Origin: UBA3818 sp051881895 | GTDB taxonomy: Bacteria; Bacillota; Clostridia; Oscillospirales; Ruminococcaceae | DNA length: 25,201 nt | Direction of reading: 5' to 3' | Assembly: GCA_051881895.1 (NCBI GenBank) | Contig: JBJEQT010000185.1 | Location: forward strand, 1 to 25,201 | Shown here: piece after piece, positions 8,938 through 16,043 of the stretch | How the letters are laid out: each line of letters starts with the position of its first letter | How positions within the stretch are numbered: position 1 is the first letter of the stretch | Translations under genes and position numbers: made by a program | Notes under the pieces: model-generated | What the model was told of the DNA's origin: nothing | Database searches by the model: none | Seen by the model: the letters and a program-made list of their open reading frames with translations, nothing else

Positions 8938-10278
8938 CTATTTCTGCTTGGCTTCAATGGCGCCGGCAATCATCCCGGCGATCTCCTCGATCTGGGCAGG
9001 ATCGGCCCCTTCCACCATCACGCGCACCAGCGGTTCGGTACCGGAAGGCCGCACCAGCACCCTTCCTTGATCTCCCAGCCAGTCGTCCATTTCTTTGAAC
9101 AGATCGTCCAGCTCCCACAGGGAAGCTTTCAATTCGTCATCCGCCCGCACATTTTTCAAGACCTGCGGATAGGTGTTCATCACCCGGCGCAATTCATGCA
9201 GCGGTTTTTGTTCCCGGGCCAAAACACCCAGAAGATGTACTGCCGAGAGCTGCCCATCGCCGGTGGTCATATCATCAAAGAAGATGATATGGCCCGACTG
9301 CTCGCCGCCCAGGCAGTATCCATCCCGAATAATGGTTTCCAGTACATACCGGTCTCCCACCTTGGTGGTCGGCGTTGTAATATCGTTCTCTTTGGCAAAG
9401 TGAAACAGGCCCAGATTGGACATGACTGTTACCACCAGACCGTTGTTTTTGAGTTTGCCGCGCTTTTTCAGATCCAGCGCGAAAATGGCCATCAGCACAT
9501 CTCCGTCTACCAGGTCGCCGTTTCGGTCCACTGCCAGGCAGCGGTCCGCATCCCCATCAAAGGCAAAGCCCAAATCGCACCCGTTTGCCTTGACGTATGC
9601 CTGCAGGCTCCCCATGTGCGTGGAGCCGCAGTCCAGATTGACATTGACCCCATTGGGTTCTGCGTGCAATACATGGCACTCGGCGCCCAGACGGTTGAAA
9701 ATTTTCGGCGCCGTTACGCTGGCGCAGCCATTGGCACAGTCCAGCGCGACTTTCATGCCGGAAAGGGAGCCTTCCCCCAGACCGACCAAATAATCGATAT
9801 ATTGATTCACCGCGTCAAATGTGGCCGTCACCATGCCGATCTCTTCCGGTGCCGCTTTCGGCGGTACCCGCTCATTATCGATGATGATGGCTTCGATCTC
9901 CTCTTCTTCCTCATCCGAAAGCTTGAATCCTGTGCCGCTGATGATTTTAATGCCGTTGTCCATGAACGGGTTGTGGGAGGCGGTGAGCATGATCCCGGCA
10001 TCGGCCCCCAGTTTCCGCACCAGATACGCCACTGCCGGCGTCGGCACCACGCCCAGAAGTTGTACGTCGCAGCCCACGGAGCAAAGTCCTGCCGCCATGG
10101 CGGATTCCAGCATGCTGGAGGACAGGCGGGTATCCCGCCCGATGACAAAACGCGGCTTCCGTCCGATTTTCTCTTTGATGACTGTACCCGCCGCCTGTGC
10201 CACTTCCATGGCCAGATCAACGCTCAGTTCTTTATTGGCAACCCCACGGATGCCGTCAGTCCCAAACAGTTTCCCCAT
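8938..10278 (-). CDS. glmM: phosphoglucosamine mutase GlmM
   Basis: It converts glucosamine-6-phosphate to glucosamine-1-phosphate on the way to UDP-GlcNAc and peptidoglycan. The protein has 446 residues, the normal length. The N terminus has GTDGIRG (6-12). The phosphoserine loop TASHNP places the catalytic Ser at 101. The metal loop DGDADR is at 241-246, the sugar loop GEQSGH follows, and the phosphate-binding RPSGTEP lies near the C terminus. AAAGGAG precedes the ATG. It begins 15 bases after ruvB and belongs to the same run. No glmS-type riboswitch is expected or seen. Confidence 0.97.
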   Translation of the reverse strand: MGKLFGTDGIRGVANKELSVDLAMEVAQAAGTVIKEKIGRKPRFVIGRDTRLSSSMLESAMAAGLCSVGCDVQLLGVVPTPAVAYLVRKLGADAGIMLTASHNPFMDNGIKIISGTGFKLSDEEEEEIEAIIIDNERVPPKAAPEEIGMVTATFDAVNQYIDYLVGLGEGSLSGMKVALDCANGCASVTAPKIFNRLGAECHVLHAEPNGVNVNLDCGSTHMGSLQAYVKANGCDLGFAFDGDADRCLAVDRNGDLVDGDVLMAIFALDLKKRGKLKNNGLVVTVMSNLGLFHFAKENDITTPTTKVGDRYVLETIIRDGYCLGGEQSGHIIFFDDMTTGDGQLSAVHLLGVLAREQKPLHELRRVMNTYPQVLKNVRADDELKASLWELDDLFKEMDDWLGDQGRVLVRPSGTEPLVRVMVEGADPAQIEEIAGMIAGAIEAKQK

Positions 10279-10293
10279 ATGTTTGCTCCTTTA

Positions 10294-11370
10294 TCAAAAA
10301 TCCAGTTTCAATTGGTCGTCGCTTCCGGTTCCCGGCGCGTCGATTCCCAAATGCCGGTATCCCGCCGGGGTAACACAGCGCCCCCGGGGCGTACGGCTCA
10401 GAAAACCAATCTGCATCAAATAAGGCTCATAAACGTCTTCCAGCGTCACCGCCTCTTCCCCGATCGCCGCCGCCAGCGTTTCCAGTCCCACCGGGCCGCC
10501 GCCGTAATTGCGGACAATGGTCAAAAGCATCCGCCGGTCGATCGCATCCAGCCCCAGCCCGTCGATTTCCAGCCGGTCCAGAGCCTGCCGGGCAATGGGC
10601 AGCGTAATGGTCCCGTCCCCGATGACCTGGGCAAAATCCCGCACCCGCTTGAGCAGGCGGTTGGCGATACGGGGGGTTCCGCGGCTGCGCTTGGCAAGTT
10701 CTATCGAGCCGTCGTGATCGCAGGCGATCCCCAGGATCCCGGCGCTGCGCCGGATGATTCGGGCCAATTCTTCGGTGGTGTACAGCTCCAGCCGCAAAAT
10801 CACGCCAAACCGGTCCCGCAGCGGGGCCGTCAACTGCCCGGCGCGGGTCGTCGCCCCGACCAGTGTAAAATGGGGCAGGTCAATTCGGATAGAGCGGGCA
10901 GACGGACCCTTTCCGATAATAATATCCAATGCGTAATCTTCCATCGCGGGGTACAGTACCTCTTCCACCGCCCGGGACAGCCGATGGATTTCATCAATAA
11001 AGAGGATATCGTTTTCCCCCAAATTGGTCAAAAGGGCCGCCAGATCTCCCGGTTTTTCAATGGCTGGGCCGGAAGTGATGCGAAGATTGACATTCATCTC
11101 ATTGGCGATGATGCCGGACAGGGTCGTTTTGCCCAATCCAGGCGGTCCGTACAGCAGCACATGATCCAATGGTTCTGCGCGCATCCGCGCCGCTTCTATA
11201 TAAACCGACAGATTTTCCTTGGCCCTTTCCTGGCCGATATATTCCTGCAGGGTTTTGGGACGCAGGGACCCTTCGATATCCGAATCCTCTCTGCCGTATT
11301 CCGGTGTTAAGATCCGGTTTTCAAAATCCATTTCTTCTTCCATACTTCCCCGCCTTCCTTCTTCTGCCAT
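10294..11370 (-). CDS. ruvB: Holliday junction branch migration DNA helicase RuvB
   Basis: This is the hexameric AAA+ motor that drives branch migration with RuvA. Walker A GPPGLGKT is at about 75-82 and Walker B ILFIDEIH at about 122-129. Sensor 1 and the arginine-finger region read GATTRAGQL...RDRFG, followed by the winged-helix C terminus ending RTPRGR. At 358 residues it is slightly longer than the usual 330-345; ATGs at residues 10 and 14 (11343, 11331) are alternative starts. The most upstream ATG lies 6 bases after the ruvA stop codon but has a poor ribosome site, so the exact N terminus is uncertain. Confidence 0.96.
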   Translation of the reverse strand: MAEEGRRGSMEEEMDFENRILTPEYGREDSDIEGSLRPKTLQEYIGQERAKENLSVYIEAARMRAEPLDHVLLYGPPGLGKTTLSGIIANEMNVNLRITSGPAIEKPGDLAALLTNLGENDILFIDEIHRLSRAVEEVLYPAMEDYALDIIIGKGPSARSIRIDLPHFTLVGATTRAGQLTAPLRDRFGVILRLELYTTEELARIIRRSAGILGIACDHDGSIELAKRSRGTPRIANRLLKRVRDFAQVIGDGTITLPIARQALDRLEIDGLGLDAIDRRMLLTIVRNYGGGPVGLETLAAAIGEEAVTLEDVYEPYLMQIGFLSRTPRGRCVTPAGYRHLGIDAPGTGSDDQLKLDF

Positions 11371-11376
11371 CTTACT

Positions 11377-11985
11377 TTATTTCCCGGTTGCGATCGCCTT
11401 AAGCCCCAGTCGGATCAATTCCTCCACCGGCAGCGAAGCGTCCAGCTTCGCCATGGCGGACGCCGCTTCCGATTGGGTATATCCCAGCACCACCAGGGCG
11501 CTGATGGCTTCCTGCACATTCGCCCCGGCCAGCACTGCCGGCGCCGGGATGTCGTCCATGCCCACGCCTTTGGCGATCTGTTCGTTCTTCACCTTATCCT
11601 TGAGCTCCAAAATCAGCCGCTGCGCCAGCTTAGGGCCTACTCCCTGGGCCCGGGTGATGGATTTGACATCCCCCGTTGCCACGCAAAGGGCAAATTTTTC
11701 CGGTGACAGCTGGGACAAAATTGCAAGCGCCGCTTTGGGTCCCACGCCGGAAACCGTCAACATCATCTGAAAGCAGTTTAATTCTCCCTGGTCGTAAAAT
11801 CCATACAGGTCCATCGCGCCTTCCCGCACCAGGAAATAGGTGTACAGCGTCACCTCCGACTGCAGCGCCGGCAGCTTGGAAAGGGTGTTGTTGGTGGTTT
11901 TCAGCGCAAACGCAATCCCTCCGCACTCCACCGCAGCCATTCCCTCTTCCACATGGACAAGCTTGCCCCTCACATGATAAAACAT
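11377..11985 (-). CDS. ruvA: Holliday junction branch migration complex subunit RuvA
   Basis: RuvA binds four-way junctions as a tetramer and loads RuvB. The 202-residue protein has the N-terminal OB-fold (MFYHVRGKLV...), then two helix-hairpin-helix motifs reading SGVGPKAALAIL and QGVGPKLAQRLILEL. A flexible linker and a small C-terminal RuvB-binding domain (from about 150) follow. A textbook AAGGAGG precedes the ATG. It follows ruvC by 15 bases and precedes ruvB by 6. Confidence 0.97.
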   Translation of the reverse strand: MFYHVRGKLVHVEEGMAAVECGGIAFALKTTNNTLSKLPALQSEVTLYTYFLVREGAMDLYGFYDQGELNCFQMMLTVSGVGPKAALAILSQLSPEKFALCVATGDVKSITRAQGVGPKLAQRLILELKDKVKNEQIAKGVGMDDIPAPAVLAGANVQEAISALVVLGYTQSEAASAMAKLDASLPVEELIRLGLKAIATGK

Positions 11986-12000
11986 GGCGCTTCCTCCTTT

Positions 12001-12501
12001 TTACTGGTACTGTTTGAGCCGGTTCATTAAGGACCCGGACGAATGAGCATGGCAAATCGCGATGGCCAGCGCGTCCGCCGTGTCATCCGGTTTGGGGATG
12101 GAATCCAAATGCAGCAGAACGCGGGTCATTTCCTGCACCTGCTTTTTCACCGCCTGCCCGTATCCGACTACAGATGATTTGACCTGCAGCGGCGTATACT
12201 CAAAAATCTCCACCTGCTGCAGCTGAGCGGCCAACAGCACGACTCCTCTGGCCTGTGCCACGTCAATCGCTGTTTTCTGGTTGTTTTGAAAGTACAGCTT
12301 CTCCACCGCCATCGCTTGCGGATGATATTTCTCCAGCAGCGCCTGCGTTTCCCGGTAAATGATTTGAAGTCTCTGCGGGAAAGGCATTCCCGCCGGGGTG
12401 GTAATGGCTCCATAATCCACTGTACGAAACCGGTTATTCTGATATTCCACCAATCCATAGCCGACAATGGCATATCCGGGGTCAATTCCTAAAATCAGCA
12501 T
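12001..12501 (-). CDS. ruvC: crossover junction endodeoxyribonuclease RuvC
   Basis: RuvC is the RNase H-fold resolvase that nicks Holliday junctions symmetrically. The expected acidic residues are all visible: Asp7 in GIDPG, Glu67 in VEKLYF, and Asp140/Asp143 in PDDTADALAIA. At 166 residues the length is normal. The open frame runs 30 codons further upstream, but the extension is unlike the family and ATG 12501 gives the canonical N terminus, with AGGGC upstream. It is the first gene of the minus-strand run, about 120 bases after a predicted promoter. Confidence 0.96.
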   Translation of the reverse strand: MLILGIDPGYAIVGYGLVEYQNNRFRTVDYGAITTPAGMPFPQRLQIIYRETQALLEKYHPQAMAVEKLYFQNNQKTAIDVAQARGVVLLAAQLQQVEIFEYTPLQVKSSVVGYGQAVKKQVQEMTRVLLHLDSIPKPDDTADALAIAICHAHSSGSLMNRLKQYQ

Positions 12502-12630
12502 GATATCTGCCCTGTCCCGCGCGGCAATGCGCGTCCTGTTCCTGCGGAAGAATCCGGCGGCAGCCCCTTGGCTATCCGCTTCGCAGCGCATTTTTGCGCC
12601 CGAATCCGATGGATCCGCATAATCGTAGTT

Positions 12631-12659
12631 ATTATATCACAAACAAATTTTCGAGACAA
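12631..12659 (-). promoter_or_regulatory. sigma-A-type promoter before ruvC
   Basis: On the minus strand, TTGTCT (12659-12654) and a perfect TATAAT (12636-12631) are separated by 17 bases. The start would be near 12624, leaving a leader of about 120 bases before ruvC. It is the only good promoter I see for the ruvC-cvpA run. Nothing else is recognised between 12502 and 12727. Confidence 0.7.
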
Positions 12660-12727
12660 TATTCCGGCGGCATTTCCCAGCAAGAGACAAAAAGTTCGGA
12701 TTTTGTTCAAAAATTTTCAAAATTTCC

Positions 12728-12756
12728 TTGCATTTTGGAAAAGAAACGGGTATAAT
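12728..12756 (+). promoter_or_regulatory. sigma-A-type promoter of tRNA-Val
   Basis: TTGCAT (12728-12733) and TATAAT (12751-12756) are separated by 17 bases. Transcription would start near 12763, about 14 bases before the tRNA. This is the same spacing as the tRNA-Gly promoter at the window start. Confidence 0.8.
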
Positions 12757-12776
12757 AGCATTTGTCATTTTGATAC

Positions 12777-12852
12777 GGACGATTAGCGCAGCTGGTAGCG
12801 CATCCGCTTGACGTGCGGGAGGTCAGGGGTTCAAGTCCCTTATCGTCCACCA
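12777..12852 (+). tRNA. tRNA-Val (anticodon GAC)
   Basis: Acceptor arms GGACGAT (12777-12783) and ATCGTCC (12842-12848) pair fully. The anticodon stem TCCGC/GCGGG encloses TTGACGT, giving anticodon GAC for valine (GUC/GUU codons). The T loop GGTTCAAGTCC is standard. The discriminator is A and the CCA tail is encoded at 12850-12852. It lies divergently from ruvC. Confidence 0.96.
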
Positions 12853-12856
12853 GGGG

Positions 12857-12891
12857 TGCTGTTCCTGCAATAGCGGGGGCGGCATTTTTTT
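12857..12891 (+). terminator. intrinsic terminator of tRNA-Val
   Basis: TGCTGTTCC (12857-12865) pairs with bases 12876-12884 in nine pairs, four of them G-U, followed by T7 (12885-12891). It begins four bases after the tRNA CCA end. Confidence 0.75.
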
Positions 12892-12927
12892 GTTCATTTG
12901 GTTTTGAGGGCACAGGCCTTTCAAAAG

Positions 12928-12956
12928 GCGTCCGGGGAATTCTCCGGGCGCTTTTT
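12928..12956 (+). terminator. second intrinsic terminator between tRNA-Val and yaaA
   Basis: A 10-bp stem, GCGTCCGGGG (12928-12937) with CTCCGGGCGC (12942-12951), has a 4-base loop and is followed by T5. It backs up the weaker first terminator and isolates the yaaA operon. Apart from the yaaA promoter, nothing further is recognised up to 13124. Confidence 0.75.
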
Positions 12957-13073
12957 GCGTCTGTCGGGCTTGCCGATAATGGGGCGCAAACCTTTTTTCC
13001 GGTCATCCATCACGAGCATTTTCGCATAGTTTTTCGGTTTTTGGAGGTACTTTCCGATGTTTCCCGTCGTTCG

Positions 13074-13102
13074 TTGACTTTCCTTTCCTGTTTTACTATA
13101 AT
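13074..13102 (+). promoter_or_regulatory. sigma-A-type promoter of the yaaA operon
   Basis: TTGACT (13074-13079), 17-base spacer, perfect TATAAT (13097-13102). The start would be near 13109, leaving a very short leader of about 15 bases before the yaaA ATG. No clear PerR box (inverted TTATAAT repeat) overlaps it. Confidence 0.85.
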
Positions 13103-13124
13103 TGACGCGAAAGGACACTTTGCC

Positions 13125-13874
13125 ATGAAAATCATCATTTCTCCCGCGAAAAAAATGAATGTGGATACCGACAGCTTTGACTGCCAGGGGCTTCCCCTTT
13201 TTCTGGAGCGGACCCAGCTGCTTTTGGATGCGCTTCGGGCCATGTCCCGGGAGCAGCTGCGCACTCTTTGGAAATGCAGCGAGCCGTTGGCCCGGCTGAA
13301 TGATGAGCGGATTCGCCGCATGGATCTGCGCTCCAGCCTCACCCCTGCGATTCTTGCTTACGAAGGAATTCAGTACCAGTACATGGCGCCGGGCGTATTC
13401 ACCTGCGATGAGCTGGACTATATTCAAGAACACCTGCGGATTCTTTCCGGGTTTTACGGCCTGCTTCGTCCCTTCGACGGCGTTGTCCCCTATCGGTTGG
13501 AAATGCAGGCAAAACTGGCGGTTGGCGCCGCCGCAGACCTGTATGCGTTTTGGGGAGACTCTCTGGCTTGTGAGTTATCCAAAGGCACTGACGTTATTTT
13601 AAATCTTGCGTCTAAAGAATACAGCCGCAGTGTTGCGCCGCATCTTCCTGCCGGCGTTCGGTTCATCACCTGTATTTTCGGTGAAGAGAAAAACGGCCGG
13701 ATCCTGGAAAAAGCCACCCTTTGCAAAATGGCCCGGGGCGACATGGTGCGCTACCTGGCTGAACACCACTGCCAAACGCCGGAACAGGCCAAACGGTTCG
13801 ACCGTCTGGGGTTTCGGTTTTCGCCGGAACGTTCCGATGAAAACAACTATGTTTTTTGTAAGAAAGGAAGATAA
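13125..13874 (+). CDS. yaaA: peroxide stress protein YaaA (DUF328/UPF0246)
   Basis: In E. coli, YaaA limits intracellular free iron and protects DNA and proteins during hydrogen peroxide stress. The 249-residue protein begins MKIIISPAKKM, the signature N terminus of the family. It also carries the conserved ILSGFYGLLRPFD and NLASKEYS blocks. The longer open frame upstream, which would include the tRNA-Val region, is spurious; ATG 13125 has AAAGGAC before it and lies just after the promoter. It is the first gene of a four-gene operon with bcp two bases downstream. Confidence 0.93.
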   Translation: MKIIISPAKKMNVDTDSFDCQGLPLFLERTQLLLDALRAMSREQLRTLWKCSEPLARLNDERIRRMDLRSSLTPAILAYEGIQYQYMAPGVFTCDELDYIQEHLRILSGFYGLLRPFDGVVPYRLEMQAKLAVGAAADLYAFWGDSLACELSKGTDVILNLASKEYSRSVAPHLPAGVRFITCIFGEEKNGRILEKATLCKMARGDMVRYLAEHHCQTPEQAKRFDRLGFRFSPERSDENNYVFCKKGR

Positions 13875-13876
13875 TC

Positions 13877-14338
13877 ATGCTGCAAGAAGGAACAAAAGCA
13901 CCTGCGTTCACCCTGCCGGACCAAAACGGGGATCCTGTCAGTTTGTCCGATTTTGCCGGGAAAAAGGTTGTGCTTTATTTTTACCCGCGGGACAACACCC
14001 CCGGGTGCACCCGCCAGGCCTGCGCTTTTGCCGAGACGTGGGAGGAGTTTGAAAAACAAAACGCAGTCGTCATAGGAATCAGCAAGGATTCGGCGGCCTC
14101 TCATCAGAAATTTGCGCAGAAATATCAGCTTCCTTTCATCCTGCTTTCCGACCCCCAGCTGCAGGCGATTCAGGCTTACGGCGTCTGGCAGGAAAAGAAG
14201 CTGTACGGAAAAGTCAGCATGGGCGTAGTTCGTTCCACTTATCTGATCGACGAAAAAGGCATGATCGAAAAAGCGATGCCCAAAGTAAAACCCGACACCA
14301 ACGCCGCAGAGATCCTCTCTTACCTGAGCAAAAAGTAA
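13877..14338 (+). CDS. bcp: thioredoxin-dependent thiol peroxidase, BCP-type peroxiredoxin
   Basis: It reduces hydrogen peroxide and organic hydroperoxides using thioredoxin. The 153-residue AhpC/TSA-fold protein has the active-site segment YPRDNTPGCTRQAC. The peroxidatic Cys is at 44 and the resolving Cys at 49, the CX4C arrangement of atypical two-Cys BCPs. AAAGGAAG lies inside the end of yaaA, and the ATG is two bases after the yaaA stop codon, so the two are translationally linked. The neighbours suggest an oxidative-damage role. Confidence 0.95.
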   Translation: MLQEGTKAPAFTLPDQNGDPVSLSDFAGKKVVLYFYPRDNTPGCTRQACAFAETWEEFEKQNAVVIGISKDSAASHQKFAQKYQLPFILLSDPQLQAIQAYGVWQEKKLYGKVSMGVVRSTYLIDEKGMIEKAMPKVKPDTNAAEILSYLSKK

Positions 14339-14349
14339 GGAGCAAAACC

Positions 14350-14736
14350 ATGACCGAAGTAGTGGCTGCCCTCATTTGGAAAGAGGGACGTTTTTTGATC
14401 TGCCAGCGCCCGGCTCACAAAGCCCGGGGGCTTTTATGGGAGTTCGTCGGCGGTAAAGTCGAACCGGGCGAAACCAAGCAGGAAGCATTGATCCGCGAAT
14501 GCCGGGAAGAGTTGGCCGTCACTGTGGCGGTGGGGGACGTTTTTATGGAACTGACCCATGCTTATCCGGATCTGACTGTCCATCTGACGCTGTTCCATGC
14601 GAAAATCGAGTCCGGCACGCCGCAGCTGCTGGAGCACAACGACATCCGCTGGATTTGCACGGAGCAAATCAGCCAATACGACTTCTGCCCGGCGGATGAG
14701 GAAATTCTGCAGGCGCTGCAAAACGGTAAACAATAA
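14350..14736 (+). CDS. Nudix hydrolase, MutT/8-oxo-dGTP diphosphatase-like
   Basis: The 128-residue protein has a Nudix box from about residue 37, reading GKVEPGE, then RECREEL, so the G-x5-E-x7-RE-x2-EE core is intact. The last position, usually Gly, is Ala. The N terminus VVAALIWKEGRFLICQRP and the size are typical of MutT proteins, which hydrolyse oxidised or other aberrant nucleoside triphosphates. Substrate cannot be fixed from sequence; a CTP-pyrophosphohydrolase is an alternative. AAGGAG precedes the ATG. It follows bcp by 11 bases. Confidence 0.85.
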   Translation: MTEVVAALIWKEGRFLICQRPAHKARGLLWEFVGGKVEPGETKQEALIRECREELAVTVAVGDVFMELTHAYPDLTVHLTLFHAKIESGTPQLLEHNDIRWICTEQISQYDFCPADEEILQALQNGKQ

Positions 14737-14745
14737 GGTCTGGGA

Positions 14746-15135
14746 GTGATTTTTCTGACGACCCGTGAGGATGCTGCCGCCGCCTGTCTGCGGCTGCCCG
14801 GCGCTTATGAGGATTATCCGTTTCGCGATTCCAATTGGGCGGCCATGCGGCATCGCGGCAACAACAAAATTTTTGCACTGATTTTTTTGCGTGAAGGGCG
14901 CATCTGGTTAAACCTAAAAGCGGAACCGATGCGGGGCGACTTCTGGCGGCGGGTGTTTCCCAGTGTCGTTCCCGCCTACCATATGAATAAAGAGCATTGG
15001 ATCAGCGTGATCCTCGACGGCAGCATGGAAGAGGAGGATATCTGCCGCCTGATCGAAGAAAGTTTCGCACTGACGGCGCCGAAACGTCGGAGAGGCAAGT
15101 GTGAGACGCCCAACGGTCTCTCTTCTGATTTTTGA
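14746..15135 (+). CDS. MmcQ/YjbR family protein
   Basis: The N-terminal pattern CLRLPGAYEDYPF (about residues 14-26) and the later block NKEHWISVILDG are typical of the YjbR/MmcQ family, whose E. coli member has a double-wing DNA-binding-like fold and no settled function. It has up to 129 residues; the basic tail KRRRGK lies near the C terminus. The start is uncertain: GTG at 14746 has little room for a ribosome site, and GGGAG precedes a CTG at 14755 that would give the more usual LTTRED N terminus. It is the last gene of the operon, ending 36 bases before a terminator. Confidence 0.8.
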   Translation: MIFLTTREDAAAACLRLPGAYEDYPFRDSNWAAMRHRGNNKIFALIFLREGRIWLNLKAEPMRGDFWRRVFPSVVPAYHMNKEHWISVILDGSMEEEDICRLIEESFALTAPKRRRGKCETPNGLSSDF

Positions 15136-15171
15136 CCTCAAACGCGAAGGCAAACAAAGACGCTATCCGCA

Positions 15172-15208
15172 AAAAAAACGGAAAAGCCAAAAGGCTTTTC
15201 CGTTTTTT
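15172..15208. terminator. two-way intrinsic terminator between converging operons
   Basis: ACGGAAAAGCC (15178-15188) and GGCTTTTCCGT (15193-15203) form a perfect 11-bp stem with an AAAA loop. It is flanked by an A run on one side and a T run on the other, so it can serve both the yaaA operon and the minus-strand methyltransferase gene that ends at 15212. Confidence 0.93.
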
Positions 15209-15211
15209 GCT

Positions 15212-15976
15212 TTATTCCAAATTTTTGCCCAGATGCAGATCCATAATGTCCTGAATGTGGACAAAACCGCCGCAGCTGAGAATCGCCTGTTCGATTTCCC
15301 GCAGAAACGCCGCTTTTCTGTCCTGTTCCATCGTTCGGATATCGGAGTAGGTGTCCAATAACAGGAGGTATTCTTGGGCCGAAAGGACCCGCTCCTTATA
15401 ATAATAGCGGCGCTGCACAAAAGAAAAACCATATTCGTGCATCAGCGCCTCCCGTTTGTCAAACTTCTCCTGCGGAAATTGGGGCGGACGGCTCTCGTTC
15501 GGGAAAAAGCGCCGGTAGGCCGGCTGCATCGCGTCGCTTTCCGGATCCGGTATAACAGCCGTGTTCCAGAAAAGCGCCAATGTCCCGCCAGGCCGCAGCA
15601 GATCCTTCGCTTTGGGATACCCGATTTCCGGCGGTACCCAATGAAAAGCGGTACCCGCATAGATCAGGTCAAATGAGCCGGACGGCGCCGAAAAATCCTC
15701 AAAAAAGCCATCTTGGACCGAAAAATTCGGATATTTCTGATATTTTTTCACCAAAATCGCAGCCATATGCTCACCGGGTTCTACCGCCGTCACCCGGCAT
15801 CCCAAATCCAGAAAAGGCTGGGTAGCCTGCCCGGTACCGGGGCCCACTTCCAGCGCTGCCGCTTTCTTTTGCAGCCCGGCATATGCGGCGATGTCCGCAA
15901 ACAGCTCCGGACAGTATCTGGGGCGCCAGCGGTCATAATTTTCGGCATTTTCGTTGAAGGAGAGTTTCAATTCCAT
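15212..15976 (-). CDS. class I SAM-dependent methyltransferase (Methyltransf_11/25 type)
   Basis: The 254-residue protein has motif I LEVGPGTGQAT (about 42-52), an acidic residue after strand 2 in AVEPGEHM, and FDLIYAGTAFHWV as the post-motif II region. The layout resembles small-molecule methyltransferases (Methyltransf_11/25, UbiE-like); the substrate cannot be inferred. The ATG has an excellent AAAGGAG upstream. No promoter is seen between it and cysS, only the cysS terminator 29 bases before the start, so it may depend on read-through from cysS. Confidence 0.85.
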   Translation of the reverse strand: MELKLSFNENAENYDRWRPRYCPELFADIAAYAGLQKKAAALEVGPGTGQATQPFLDLGCRVTAVEPGEHMAAILVKKYQKYPNFSVQDGFFEDFSAPSGSFDLIYAGTAFHWVPPEIGYPKAKDLLRPGGTLALFWNTAVIPDPESDAMQPAYRRFFPNESRPPQFPQEKFDKREALMHEYGFSFVQRRYYYKERVLSAQEYLLLLDTYSDIRTMEQDRKAAFLREIEQAILSCGGFVHIQDIMDLHLGKNLE

Positions 15977-16004
15977 ATGTGGCTCCTTTCTCCCCGTCAG
16001 AGGG

Positions 16005-16032
16005 AAAAAGAGCCCCGAACGGGGCTCTTTTT
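16005..16032 (-). terminator. intrinsic terminator after cysS
   Basis: AGAGCCCC/GGGGCTCT (16010-16017 with 16022-16029 on the plus strand) forms an 8-bp stem with a 4-base loop and T-rich flanks on both sides. On the minus strand the U5 run follows directly and lies 11 bases after the cysS stop codon. Confidence 0.9.
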
Positions 16033-16043
16033 TCTATCTGCTA

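Noticed and set aside
9067..11310. A 747-codon plus-strand open frame
   Set aside because: It lies entirely opposite glmM and ruvB, both unmistakable. Its product is rich in His, Gln, Arg and Pro with no recognisable domain, as expected for the reverse frame of GC-rich codons.
12684..12702. LexA-like half sites (GAAC) upstream of the ruvC promoter
   Set aside because: The two GAAC motifs are direct, not inverted, and the nearest inverted arrangement (GAAC-N4-TGTC) has mismatches at key positions. I do not claim SOS control of ruvCAB.
12707..13006. Minus-strand open frame of 99 codons overlapping tRNA-Val
   Set aside because: Its product contains GLEPLTSRTSSGCATS, which is the antisense translation of a tRNA gene and a familiar false annotation. 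It also overlaps the tRNA-Val promoter and both terminators.
13074..13120. Possible PerR operator at the yaaA promoter
   Set aside because: Only one TATAATT half is present, which is simply the -10 element; there is no second inverted half.
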